From the NCBI GenBank assembly GCA_028818705.1, contig JAPPNJ010000220.1, forward strand, positions 1 through 63,115: a stretch of DNA of 63,115 nt, given 5' to 3'. A program made the position numbers and the translations under genes. This DNA is from Candidatus Poribacteria bacterium. GTDB lineage: Bacteria; Poribacteria; WGA-4E; WGA-3G. Positions 1 through 8,643 of this stretch are shown in pieces (positions within the stretch are counted from its first letter, which is position 1; every line of letters starts with the position of its first letter). The notes under the pieces are model-generated. The model had not been told where the DNA came from. It searched no databases and saw only the letters and a program-made list of their open reading frames with translations.

Positions 1-461
<461 letters not shown>

Positions 462-491
462 TTGACGCAAAAGGTGAGTACAATGTAATAT
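462..491 (+). promoter_or_regulatory. Sigma-70-like promoter of the envelope cluster
   Basis: TTGACG at 462-467 and TAATAT at 486-491 with an 18 bp spacer, about 50 bases before the first lipoprotein start. Seen directly; activity is inferred. Confidence 0.6.
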
Positions 492-543
492 ATACATACG
501 ATGTAGCCTGCAAATCACATCGCAAAATTTTGAGGTGATAGTT

Positions 544-945
544 GTGTTAAACTCCAACCGACTCGCGTCAATTGCTATTCTTGTGTGCTTAATTCTCTCT
601 GGATGTGCTGTGTCGCGTGATACTAACCGGATTGAAGCTTACAATCAATTCGCAATAAAAGCAGCACAAGCACAACTCTGGAACGAGGCAGTCTTCCGAT
701 GGAAACAGGTGATTGATGTTGACCCAGAGGACTCCAAAGCCTATAATAACATCGGTGTTGCTTACGAGGCGCTCGGAAAGATAGATGAGGCAGTCGCTGC
801 TTATCAGCGCGCAACGGAATTGGAACCGGATAATAAATACTACCGGCTCAACTATCGACGGTGTCGTATACACATTCGGCGAAGTGGGATTGACGATGCG
901 GATACGCCCCACTCAGAAGAAGAGGAATCTTCAATTGGGGAATAA
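544..945 (+). CDS. Small TPR lipoprotein
   Basis: Probable outer-envelope lipoprotein acting as a protein-protein scaffold. The N-terminus is a short hydrophobic signal ending in a lipobox (LILSGC, Cys at residue 21), followed by two TPR-like helical pairs (about residues 35-105) with the typical W-x-x-G/Y-A-x-A-x-x-P spacing. I chose the GTG at 544 because GAGGTG (532-537) then sits six bases upstream as a ribosome binding site; a GTG at 535 in the same frame would place that site inside the gene. It heads a compact rightward cluster: the next gene follows after 13 bases. The specific partner is unknown. Confidence 0.7.
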   Translation: MLNSNRLASIAILVCLILSGCAVSRDTNRIEAYNQFAIKAAQAQLWNEAVFRWKQVIDVDPEDSKAYNNIGVAYEALGKIDEAVAAYQRATELEPDNKYYRLNYRRCRIHIRRSGIDDADTPHSEEEESSIGE

Positions 946-958
946 TGGAGACAGCAGG

Positions 959-1675
959 ATGCGGATAGTGAAAAAGATAGGAATTCTCTTGGTAATGCTA
1001 ACATTTTGCGGATGCAGCACCGCTGTCACACGTGTCTCTATTCCGGTGAAGGTCCAATCTGAGATTGACATTACCCGGTATTCCAACTTCGCTGTTTTGC
1101 CATTTGTCAGTGAAAAGCAGAGAGATCACAACGAAGAACTACCACCGGAGGTCGGCGAGGACATCGCCGCGACCCTCCGCAGAGGTTTAGCGCGCCAAAA
1201 ACGCTTTGAGGTCGTCAGTTCGCAGGAAACAGCAAGAATCCTTACCGGCGAAGACCTCGGAGAAGAATGGCTTGCTGATACAAAGCATCTCAGCCAACTC
1301 GGAGAGTATTTTGAGGTGAAAGGGGTTATCGTCGGTAGCTTCCGATTTTATTCAGATAGTCGTCCAAGACGGTATTATGGCGAGCGCTACTCCATACAAC
1401 GCCAACGCTACGTGATGGATTATCAAGACTACATGCAAAAGACCTATCTGCTCTCCCTGCGTGTCATGATTGTTGATGTTGAAACCGAGAAAATTATTTG
1501 GGATGAGTCATACCGGCGGAGCACCGCAGAGGCGCACACCATCGGTTCGTTTATTTTTTCTCAGGCAGGTCCGCAGGCAAATATTGTCAGAGAACTCGGT
1601 AGGCGTGCTGTGTCAGAGTTTACGCGTCAAATCTCCCCACATTATGAGCAAGAAGATAGGTATTTGGTAAAATAG
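959..1675 (+). CDS. CsgG-like lipoprotein
   Basis: About 238 residues. A signal peptide ends in a lipobox (TFCGC, Cys near residue 19), so the protein is probably anchored in the envelope. The body (FAVLPF near the start, alternating strands and helices, a region of the form VKGVIVGSF) resembles the CsgG / lipoprotein-assembly fold used for outer-membrane secretion or assembly factors; the assignment is by fold-level recognition only. The frame is open back to 785, but the start at 959 has GGAG eight bases upstream and yields the signal peptide. It lies between a TPR lipoprotein and an outer-membrane fusion protein, which supports an envelope role. Confidence 0.65.
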   Translation: MRIVKKIGILLVMLTFCGCSTAVTRVSIPVKVQSEIDITRYSNFAVLPFVSEKQRDHNEELPPEVGEDIAATLRRGLARQKRFEVVSSQETARILTGEDLGEEWLADTKHLSQLGEYFEVKGVIVGSFRFYSDSRPRRYYGERYSIQRQRYVMDYQDYMQKTYLLSLRVMIVDVETEKIIWDESYRRSTAEAHTIGSFIFSQAGPQANIVRELGRRAVSEFTRQISPHYEQEDRYLVK

Positions 1676-1687
1676 GTAGGAAAAAAG

Positions 1688-4600
1688 ATGAGTGGTGTGA
1701 AAAAAAATCAAATTGGCAATCGACAGTTGACAATCGGTAATCGGCAATTAGCAGTTGGCTATTTGCTATTCGCTATTTGCTATTTGCTATTCGCTATTCC
1801 TTATGTCACGTGGGCACAAGGGTTTGGGAAGAATAAGATTACGGGGCAGCGTTTTGAGTGGCACATTCATAGGACAGAGCATTTTGATATTCACTACTAT
1901 CCGAGCGAAGCGAAACTCGTGCCTATTATGGCTGCCATCGCAGAAGAGGCTTACGAGCAACACAGTGCGGATTTTGAACATGAGCTGCGAGATAGAACAC
2001 CCCTTATCCTTTATAAATCCCATAAAGATTTTCAGGAAACCAACATAATCCTCCAAGAACTTCACGAAGGTATTGGAGGGTTCGCAGAGATCTTTAAGCA
2101 TCGCATCGTTATACCTTTCACAGGTTCGCTTGAAGCGTTTCGAGAAGTAATTTTCCATGAGCTTATTCACATTTTCCAGTACGATATCATCTATCAGAAA
2201 CCGCATGCGCGTATCTATAGTGGTGAATTCCTCTATTCCGCACCGATTTGGTTCATAGAGGGAATGGCGGACTACTTTGCCGAAGACAACGACGCAATTG
2301 GCGAAATGGTAATTCGCGATGCAAGCATGAATAACAAAATCGTCCCACTACCGCAACTCCAAAATTTCAATCGACTCAGTTCACCTTTCGTCGGGTATAA
2401 GCTCGGACAATTGGCTGTGGCATATCTCACAGAGACGTATGGACGGGAGAAAATTGCTGAGATTTTGCAAGGATTACGACAGAGTCGGACGAAGGATATC
2501 AACCAAGTTTTCATAGAAGTTCTCGGCGTAGAACTCGAAGAATTTGATAAAGCGTGGAGACAGACAGTCCGAAAACGCTACTGGCCCCTCATTGAACATC
2601 GGGAATTACCCGACCTCGTCGCAAAGAATCTTACCGAGAAATCGCGATACTCCCATAACATTAAACCTATCTGGTCACCAAGCGGCGATATTATCGCCTA
2701 TGTCACAGGAAATGAAGGGTTTCTGGAGATTGTCCTCATGTCCGCGAAAACCGGGGAACGCATCAAGCGCGTCACCAAGCGGCTTTTCCGTGAAAAATAC
2801 GAGGAGATTCGCACTGATTTCAGCGGGTTCGGCAGAAGTCTTACTTGGGCACCTGATGGCGATAGGATTGCCTTTGTCGCCAAGTATCACGATGCCAACT
2901 ATCTACTTGAAGTCAACATTTTGACAGAAGAGCTCACACAGTACTTTGAACTCGATTTTGACAACGTCACCTCCCCGGACTATGATGGCAGCGGTGAGCG
3001 AATCATCTTTTCCGCCCTGAAAGAGGGGCAGACAGACCTCTATATCATTGAATTGCTGACGGGGGACGTAAACCGCCTAACGTTCGATCCCTTCAATGAC
3101 ACGCATCCTTCATGGCATCCAACAACTGGTAAAATCGTCTACACTTCAGAGCGAGGTAAGAATAGGCTCGTCCTTATAGACCTCAACCTCGGTACGGAAC
3201 GTGTGCTGACAGATCGCACCGCTAATGCTATCAGCCCAACTTGGACCCCAGATGGTGAATCCATTCTTTTTTGTTCAGATGCCCTGGGAATTTACGATGT
3301 CTATGAACTTGAAATTGTAGAGAAACCAAGCACAGAGGAAAACATAGAGGCCACAGCAGAGATAGACCCGCTACAACAAACTGGTAGCACGACGGACACA
3401 GAATTACGCGTATCCACAGAAGGAGAGGAGAAGGCTTCGGACTCGTCTTTAGCAATTGAACTTACGCGTCTTACCAACATCATGACGGGCTGTTTTAATC
3501 CGAGTTTTGCCCCAGACAGAGAACACCTTCTGTTTAGCGCATACCAGAACGGAAAATACGATGTCTGTCTCATGGATATCTCTAAAGCCATAGAAGAGAA
3601 AATGGAGATGTCAGACATCGAAGAACCTACTGCGATTTTGACAGCCGAGATTCCCGAGAACTATAGGATCGCTAAGCGAAAGTACAGTACAAAATCCTCT
3701 TTCGCTTTAGATGCCATCTTCCCAGATTTTAGTTTTGGTGCCGATGGTCTTCTGAGAAGTACGGTTCAGATTGTCGGCAGTGATATGCTCGGCAACCATC
3801 GCATCGGAGTCAGTGTGATGAACCAGTCCAGCTATCTTGCCCCAGATTTTATCGCACAGTATGGGTTCTTGACACATCGAACCGATATTGGCGCGATGAT
3901 TTACAATTATCACGAGTATCACATCTTGGGCGGTATCCAGAGAAGGCGTGGCATTTTGCAACGGATTACTGGACTCGGCGCGTATGTCAATTACCCGTTT
4001 GACAGATACCACCGCCTTGATTTTGAATTCGCAATATACTCGAAGCCGTTTTCCTTTAACTACCAAACCAGCCAACCTTTGGATCCGTACGACGATAGAG
4101 GCTTACTTACCGTCGGCTCTGTCGCTTTCGTTGGGGATACCACGATGTGGCGTGAGTGGGAGCCTTATACAGGTTCACGATATCGCGTCGAACTTGAACA
4201 GTCTATCCCCGCACTCGGTAGTGAATTGGCAATAACAAACGTTATTTTTGATGCGCGCCGTTACTTCGGACTCGGTAGGCGCTCTACTATTGCAGCACGG
4301 TTATTGCTCGGCGGCAACTTTGGTGCTGACAAATCATACTTCTATCTCGGTGGGATTGATACAATACGCGGTCATGATTATGAAGCATTGGTCGGCACAC
4401 GCATCGGACTGCTCAATTTGGAAGTCCGCATCCCTTTTATAGATGTACTTCATTTCGGGTGGCCCGTTCCGTGGACGCTCGGTGGGATCCGTGGGATCGC
4501 TTTTGCAGATATGGGCGGTGCTTGGTCAGATTGGCAGTATGGAACGGATAATCCGTACAAGATCTTTGTCTGGGAGAAAAATCGACTACGTCTCGAACAT

Positions 4601-4738
4601 GTCAAAGCCGCAATCGGGATCGGCCTGCGACTGCAACTCGGTGTGTTTTCCGTAGATTTCGCCGCAGCACGACTTACCGACCTCACCAGATTGGATCCCG
4701 GTGTAAAATTTCACCTTGGACTTGGACAAGCCTTTTAG
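1688..4738 (+). CDS. Peptidase MA / beta-propeller / Omp85-type barrel fusion
   Basis: A 1016-residue secreted protein. After a signal peptide (about residues 25-43) comes a gluzincin-type metalloprotease domain with H157-E-L-I-H161 and a downstream glutamate in EGMADY (E191). Then follows a TolB/WD40-like propeller (about 320-640, repeats such as PIWSPSGDIIAYV and SWHPTTGKIVY), an acidic linker, and a C-terminal region (about 690-1016) with the glycine/aromatic pattern and the GGxxxIRGxxY signature of bacterial surface antigen (Omp85/D15-type) barrels. It is probably an outer-membrane protein displaying a protease and a propeller. AGGA lies just upstream of the ATG. The first 40 codons are built from short tandem repeats (see findings). 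Substrate unknown. Confidence 0.75.
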   Translation: MSGVKKNQIGNRQLTIGNRQLAVGYLLFAICYLLFAIPYVTWAQGFGKNKITGQRFEWHIHRTEHFDIHYYPSEAKLVPIMAAIAEEAYEQHSADFEHELRDRTPLILYKSHKDFQETNIILQELHEGIGGFAEIFKHRIVIPFTGSLEAFREVIFHELIHIFQYDIIYQKPHARIYSGEFLYSAPIWFIEGMADYFAEDNDAIGEMVIRDASMNNKIVPLPQLQNFNRLSSPFVGYKLGQLAVAYLTETYGREKIAEILQGLRQSRTKDINQVFIEVLGVELEEFDKAWRQTVRKRYWPLIEHRELPDLVAKNLTEKSRYSHNIKPIWSPSGDIIAYVTGNEGFLEIVLMSAKTGERIKRVTKRLFREKYEEIRTDFSGFGRSLTWAPDGDRIAFVAKYHDANYLLEVNILTEELTQYFELDFDNVTSPDYDGSGERIIFSALKEGQTDLYIIELLTGDVNRLTFDPFNDTHPSWHPTTGKIVYTSERGKNRLVLIDLNLGTERVLTDRTANAISPTWTPDGESILFCSDALGIYDVYELEIVEKPSTEENIEATAEIDPLQQTGSTTDTELRVSTEGEEKASDSSLAIELTRLTNIMTGCFNPSFAPDREHLLFSAYQNGKYDVCLMDISKAIEEKMEMSDIEEPTAILTAEIPENYRIAKRKYSTKSSFALDAIFPDFSFGADGLLRSTVQIVGSDMLGNHRIGVSVMNQSSYLAPDFIAQYGFLTHRTDIGAMIYNYHEYHILGGIQRRRGILQRITGLGAYVNYPFDRYHRLDFEFAIYSKPFSFNYQTSQPLDPYDDRGLLTVGSVAFVGDTTMWREWEPYTGSRYRVELEQSIPALGSELAITNVIFDARRYFGLGRRSTIAARLLLGGNFGADKSYFYLGGIDTIRGHDYEALVGTRIGLLNLEVRIPFIDVLHFGWPVPWTLGGIRGIAFADMGGAWSDWQYGTDNPYKIFVWEKNRLRLEHVKAAIGIGLRLQLGVFSVDFAAARLTDLTRLDPGVKFHLGLGQAF

Positions 4739-4828
4739 TGGCACGGGATGCTGGCTCACAACTATCGGCTTTACTGTAAGATCATAAAATCCTCGAATTG
4801 AAAGATCGAGGTTATCAGAAGGAGTAAT

Positions 4829-7800
4829 ATGGATTCACGAACCAAACGCTTGATTCCTACTGTCGTTGTCCTCGCAATTATCGGAGGACTCGCTGCCATT
4901 TGGGTTAACCTTTACCCTGATTTTCTATGGTTCAAGGTAGTAGACTATTGGAGCGTTTACACTAAAATTCTCACAACAAAAATCGGGGTCGGTCTAATTG
5001 TTGGGCTCTGCTATTTGGTAATCCTGCTAACAAATATCGCTTTAATCTACCGGTTCACGCCAGCGTATCTCAGTCCCGCTTTTATGGGAGGTGCCGAATT
5101 CACCGGTGCTACAGACGATCCGGGTGCTACACGAAGGTTGATTTACGGTGGACTAACGCTTCTCGCAGTGCTTTTTAGTGTCTTGATGGGATACACAGCC
5201 AGTGACCGCTGGGAGGTTTACCAACGTTTCGCCAATTCCAATGAACTCGTTTTTCCTGCGGCTACGCCTATTATCGCCGAAGGCGGGCTTGATTCTAACG
5301 AAATTCCAGTCTCAGAATTGGAACTCCAAGCGAAAAGTATAAGGGTTGGGGATCCAGTAAACGTTCAGATCGATGGCATAAATCAGGAGGCGCGCGTTGA
5401 AGCTGTCTTAGGCAATGCTATCCGATTGAATACATCTATTCAGATAGAACCTGGGCAAAAAGCGTTTTTCACTTCACCCGCACGCGACCCAATTTTTAAT
5501 AAGGATGTCTCCTATTATGTTTTCAAAATGCCCATGTGGCGATATATCTGTGGAACGCTTTTTGGTATTTTCTTGTTGGTAACAATATTCGCAGTCGTTA
5601 TCTACTTTTTCCACGGGTTAATCACGGGTGATACCAGCCAGTTTAGGTTCCAACCGCCTTTCAACGTGAAAGCCCATCTGTTTACACTCGTTGGGATAAC
5701 ACTCCTCTGCCGCGCATGGAACTACCAATTCGCTATGTACGACTTGTTGTATACCTCAAACAATGTCGTGCGTGGCGGTGGTGGATACGCTGCTATACAA
5801 GCGCGCCTCCCCGTCTTGTGGATTATGCTCGGTATCACAATCTTGTGTGCGTTGGTTTTCATCGTCAGCATCTTCCTGAAGCGCAACACCCTTGCTTTCG
5901 GTGGATTCACCGTCTTTCTAATCGCTGGATTCCTCGGACAAGCCTATCCCGTCGCTATACAGAGATGGCGAGTTGAACCCAGAAAACAGGTATTAGAGTC
6001 AGATTATATCAACTATAATATCAAAGCAACGCTCCAAGCTTACGGCTTAGCCGGAAACACTGTGACCGAAGAGGAATACCCACTGACAGAACAACTCAAT
6101 TATGATGATATTAGAAGTCCAGAAAACGCACCCGTTTTTAATAGCATCCGACTCTGGGATTGGCGCCCCTTACGCAGAACTTTTCGCCAACTCCAAGAAT
6201 TAAGGTCGCAATACGACTTCAATGATGTTGACATTGATCGCTATGTTGTTGATGGTGAAATTCGACAGGTAATGCTTGCCGGACGGGAACTCAATATCAA
6301 CGAACTTCCGGTAGAAATCAGAAATGATTGGTATAAGCAGACCTATACCTATACACACGGATATGGTGCAGTTGTTAGTCCTGTCAACGAAATTAATAAC
6401 GGCAAACCGAACATGTACATTCAAGGGTTGCCACCTATTGATTATAACGAACAGTGGCAACACCGGTTTAGTGAAACACCGGGACCCCGTATCTACTATG
6501 GTGAGCGGACCAATCGCTACGTTATTGTCCACCCAGATCGTCCCCAAGGGCTTGAATTCGATTATCCGCAAGAGGGACAACAATACGCCGAATATGCATA
6601 TCAAGGAAAAGGCGGCGTGCAGTTGAACTCTTTCTGGCGTAAACTCGTTTATATGCTCAAATTCGATAACGAAATTAACTTCGTCTTACCAGGTGAAATT
6701 TCACCAACGAGTCGAATCCTCTATGAACGAAATATCAGGGAACGAGTTCAAAAGATCGCACCTTTCTTGCGATATGATGGCGATCCCTACATCGTTATCC
6801 ATAATGGGAGGCTCGTTTGGATAATCGATGCATATACCATCACCCATCGGTATCCCTATGCTGTTTCTATGGAAGAGTTTGTTAGCGAAAGAAGACGACA
6901 AATTGCAAATACACAGAGGAACAGTGAACCGTGGGGCAACTATATCCGAAATTCTGTCAAAGTAATCGTTGATACTTATGATGGTAGTGTCGATTTTTAT
7001 ATTATGGAACGAGAACAGGATCCTATTGCCGAGTGCTATCGCAGAATCTTCCCAAATCTTTTCAAATCGTTTGAGGAGATGCCAGATGAACTCAAAACGC
7101 ATATCCGTTATCCGACATCCATGTTCCTGATTCAAGCGCGCGTCTATCAAGATTATCACATGAAGGATCCGGTAACCTTTTATGCGGGTGAAGATAAGTG
7201 GGAGATTGGCAGGGAACTCTATGACAACACGGATGCCCAAACGCGGCAAGCTACACTGCCCCAACAAAGAAATCCTTTTGCACCACAACAAGTACCCCAG
7301 ACTTCTGGCGTAAACGGGCAACCCGTTGAACCTTACTATGTTGTTATCAGGCTACCGGGGCAGGAGAAGGCGGAATTCATGTTAATGTTACCTTTCACGC
7401 CACTCAATAAGCCGAATCTGACCGCGTGGCTCGCCGCCCGATGCGATTTGCCCCAATATGGGCAGCTCCTCGTTTACCGTTTCCCGAAAGGCAAACAGGT
7501 CGCTGGACCCATGCAAGTGGAAAACTTTATTAGCCAAGAGCCGGAGATTTCCCAACAGATTAGTCTTTGGAATACACAAGGATCCCGCGTTTTACGAGGC
7601 AATCTGTTGATTCTCCCGATGAACAACTCCCTGCTTTATGTAGAACCTATTTACATTCAGTCCGAAGATGAGAAAACCGCTATCCCCGAATTGCGGCGAG
7701 TCGTCATCGGCTATGGCAACCAAGTTGTCTGGGGAGCAACCCTTGATGAGGCGCTCGTCAAGATGTTCGGAGAGAGAATGCTACCTCAAGCCACTGATAC

Positions 7801-7990
7801 CATAGCAACAACTGAAACAGCCGCTGATCCCGGCACAGCTCAAATCTCATTACGAGGACTTATTGAACAAGCAAACCGCCATTTCAATCAAGCGCAAGAC
7901 GCACAACGCGCTGGGAACTGGGCAGAGTATGGCAGGGCTCTTCAACTTTTAGAGGACGCTTTGCAGCAGCTTGAGGGAAACACACAATAG
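4829..7990 (+). CDS. UPF0182 family membrane protein
   Basis: A 1053-residue protein of the UPF0182/COG1615 family. The first 400 or so residues hold about seven membrane segments (for example 10-27, 52-75, 105-125, 235-265, 285-300, 330-350, 360-380). The remainder is a large hydrophilic, probably extracytoplasmic part, with a short alpha-helical C-terminus (about 1000-1050, rich in Q and A), as in family members. Length is normal for the family. A good ribosome binding site (AAGGAG) precedes the ATG. The family's function is unknown, so none is assigned. It ends the envelope cluster; 90 bases separate it from the barrel fusion. Confidence 0.85.
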   Translation: MDSRTKRLIPTVVVLAIIGGLAAIWVNLYPDFLWFKVVDYWSVYTKILTTKIGVGLIVGLCYLVILLTNIALIYRFTPAYLSPAFMGGAEFTGATDDPGATRRLIYGGLTLLAVLFSVLMGYTASDRWEVYQRFANSNELVFPAATPIIAEGGLDSNEIPVSELELQAKSIRVGDPVNVQIDGINQEARVEAVLGNAIRLNTSIQIEPGQKAFFTSPARDPIFNKDVSYYVFKMPMWRYICGTLFGIFLLVTIFAVVIYFFHGLITGDTSQFRFQPPFNVKAHLFTLVGITLLCRAWNYQFAMYDLLYTSNNVVRGGGGYAAIQARLPVLWIMLGITILCALVFIVSIFLKRNTLAFGGFTVFLIAGFLGQAYPVAIQRWRVEPRKQVLESDYINYNIKATLQAYGLAGNTVTEEEYPLTEQLNYDDIRSPENAPVFNSIRLWDWRPLRRTFRQLQELRSQYDFNDVDIDRYVVDGEIRQVMLAGRELNINELPVEIRNDWYKQTYTYTHGYGAVVSPVNEINNGKPNMYIQGLPPIDYNEQWQHRFSETPGPRIYYGERTNRYVIVHPDRPQGLEFDYPQEGQQYAEYAYQGKGGVQLNSFWRKLVYMLKFDNEINFVLPGEISPTSRILYERNIRERVQKIAPFLRYDGDPYIVIHNGRLVWIIDAYTITHRYPYAVSMEEFVSERRRQIANTQRNSEPWGNYIRNSVKVIVDTYDGSVDFYIMEREQDPIAECYRRIFPNLFKSFEEMPDELKTHIRYPTSMFLIQARVYQDYHMKDPVTFYAGEDKWEIGRELYDNTDAQTRQATLPQQRNPFAPQQVPQTSGVNGQPVEPYYVVIRLPGQEKAEFMLMLPFTPLNKPNLTAWLAARCDLPQYGQLLVYRFPKGKQVAGPMQVENFISQEPEISQQISLWNTQGSRVLRGNLLILPMNNSLLYVEPIYIQSEDEKTAIPELRRVVIGYGNQVVWGATLDEALVKMFGERMLPQATDTIATTETAADPGTAQISLRGLIEQANRHFNQAQDAQRAGNWAEYGRALQLLEDALQQLEGNTQ

Positions 7991-7997
7991 AACCTGC

Positions 7998-8080
7998 TGT
8001 CGGCAGTCAGCAGCCGGTTGTCGCTTAAAAAGGCGTTTTGGTAAACGATGGCCCCTCTTAACCGACAACTGATAACTGAA
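7998..8080. repeat. CGACAAC-type intergenic repeat, upstream copy
   Basis: Contains GGTTGTCG and, further on, CCTCTTAACCGACAAC (8054-8069), which form an imperfect stem. The second half recurs at 8583-8600 on the other side of the small gene at 8288, so the gene is bracketed by near-direct repeats. Related short strings occur at 43478-43500 and inside the gene at 1688. Confidence 0.6.
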
Positions 8081-8094
8081 AGGTTTGCTAAGCA

Positions 8095-8262
8095 AACCCC
8101 GGTGAAGTCCATACGGACTTCATACCCGGTTCATGCCTATAAGGCATGAATACCGTTGATTCTGATTTAAAGCTTTTATAGGCTTTATACCGTTGATTTA
8201 AGGCATGAATACCGTTGATTCTGATTAGAATGCCACACGGCATTCATACCGTTGATTTACTG
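8095..8262 (+). repeat. Array of short hairpins ending in ATACCGTTGATT
   Basis: A tandem set of small palindromes, each followed by the tail ATACCGTTGATT or a variant: GAAGTCC/GGACTTC, TCATGCC/GGCATGA, an AAAGC.../...GGCTTT unit, and GAATGCC/GGCATTC. The same unit (GAATGCC-loop-GGCATTC plus tail) occurs at 53285-53325 and, inverted, at 62871-62920. It is a dispersed repeat family; no coding function seen. Confidence 0.75.
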
Positions 8263-8287
8263 ATAACGATTAAAGGAGGTGAAACAG

Positions 8288-8533
8288 ATGGCTCTCGATT
8301 GGAAACCACGCCACCGGGATATGATTATCGGAGATATTCGATGGTTAGCCAGAATCTCCGACAAAGCCAATGCGAAACTGCAGGGCATCATCGGTGAGTA
8401 TATCTACCCGTGACCGCAGGATAAGGTGTTCCTGGAGGAACACAAGGTAAGTGCTGAGGAGTTCGTTGAGATGGTCAAGAGCAACCCCTCAGATGATGAA
8501 ATGATCGCCGCTATGAAAGCATTGGATCGTTAG
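8288..8533 (+). CDS. Candidate selenoprotein, DUF5069-like, with in-frame TGA at codon 42
   Basis: An 81-codon frame beginning at ATG 8288 behind a near-perfect ribosome binding site (AAAGGAGGTG, 8272-8281) and ending with TAG at 8531-8533. It is interrupted by one TGA (8411-8413). The sense codons on both sides form one continuous protein: W19-L-A-R-I-S-D-K-A-N-A-K-L, then G36-E-Y-I-Y-P, [TGA], P-Q-D-K-V-F-L and a helical tail. From memory, DUF5069 proteins share W/L-x-R-x-x-D-K-x-R-A-K-L followed by EYxYxCPLDxxF, so TGA falls exactly on the family cysteine. A SECIS-like hairpin follows. I therefore read it as selenocysteine 42. Alternatives are a recent nonsense mutation or a sequencing error. 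Biochemical function of the family is unknown. Confidence 0.7.
8414..8443 (+). promoter_or_regulatory. Bacterial SECIS-like hairpin after the in-frame TGA
   Basis: GTGTTCC (8426-8432) pairs perfectly with GGAACAC (8437-8443) around the loop TGGA. The loop begins 19 bases after the TGA and has G as its second base. Published bacterial SECIS models require an apical loop of 3-14 nt, G in the first two loop positions, and roughly 16-37 nt from UGA to the loop; all three are met. The hairpin lies inside the coding sequence, as expected in bacteria. Confidence 0.65.
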
Positions 8534-8546
8534 CGGAGGAGTTGTC

Positions 8547-8600
8547 GATTGTCGGTTAAGAGATGGCTTGGGGAAGTCAAAACCTCTTTAACCGACAATC
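8547..8600. repeat. Long imperfect hairpin downstream of the candidate selenoprotein gene
   Basis: GATTGTCGGTTAAGAG (8547-8562) is complementary to CTCTTTAACCGACAATC (8584-8600) apart from one bulged T. It may end transcription or stabilise the small mRNA. Its right arm repeats the string at 8054-8069 on the other side of the gene. Confidence 0.65.
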
Positions 8601-8643
8601 GATAGCCGATAAGTCATAACCAATAACACGGAGACCTATTTCC

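Noticed and set aside
785..958. N-terminal extension of the CsgG-like lipoprotein
   Set aside because: It overlaps the TPR lipoprotein gene in another frame; the start at 959 gives a lipobox signal and a suitable binding site.
8215..8397. 60-codon frame over the start of the DUF5069-like gene
   Set aside because: It begins in a hairpin repeat and is out of frame with the gene that has the strong ribosome binding site at 8272.
8411..8413. Genome-wide TGA reassignment
   Set aside because: TGA ends queG, the propeller gene at 10864 and the HEPN-like gene in this same window, so TGA is normally a stop.
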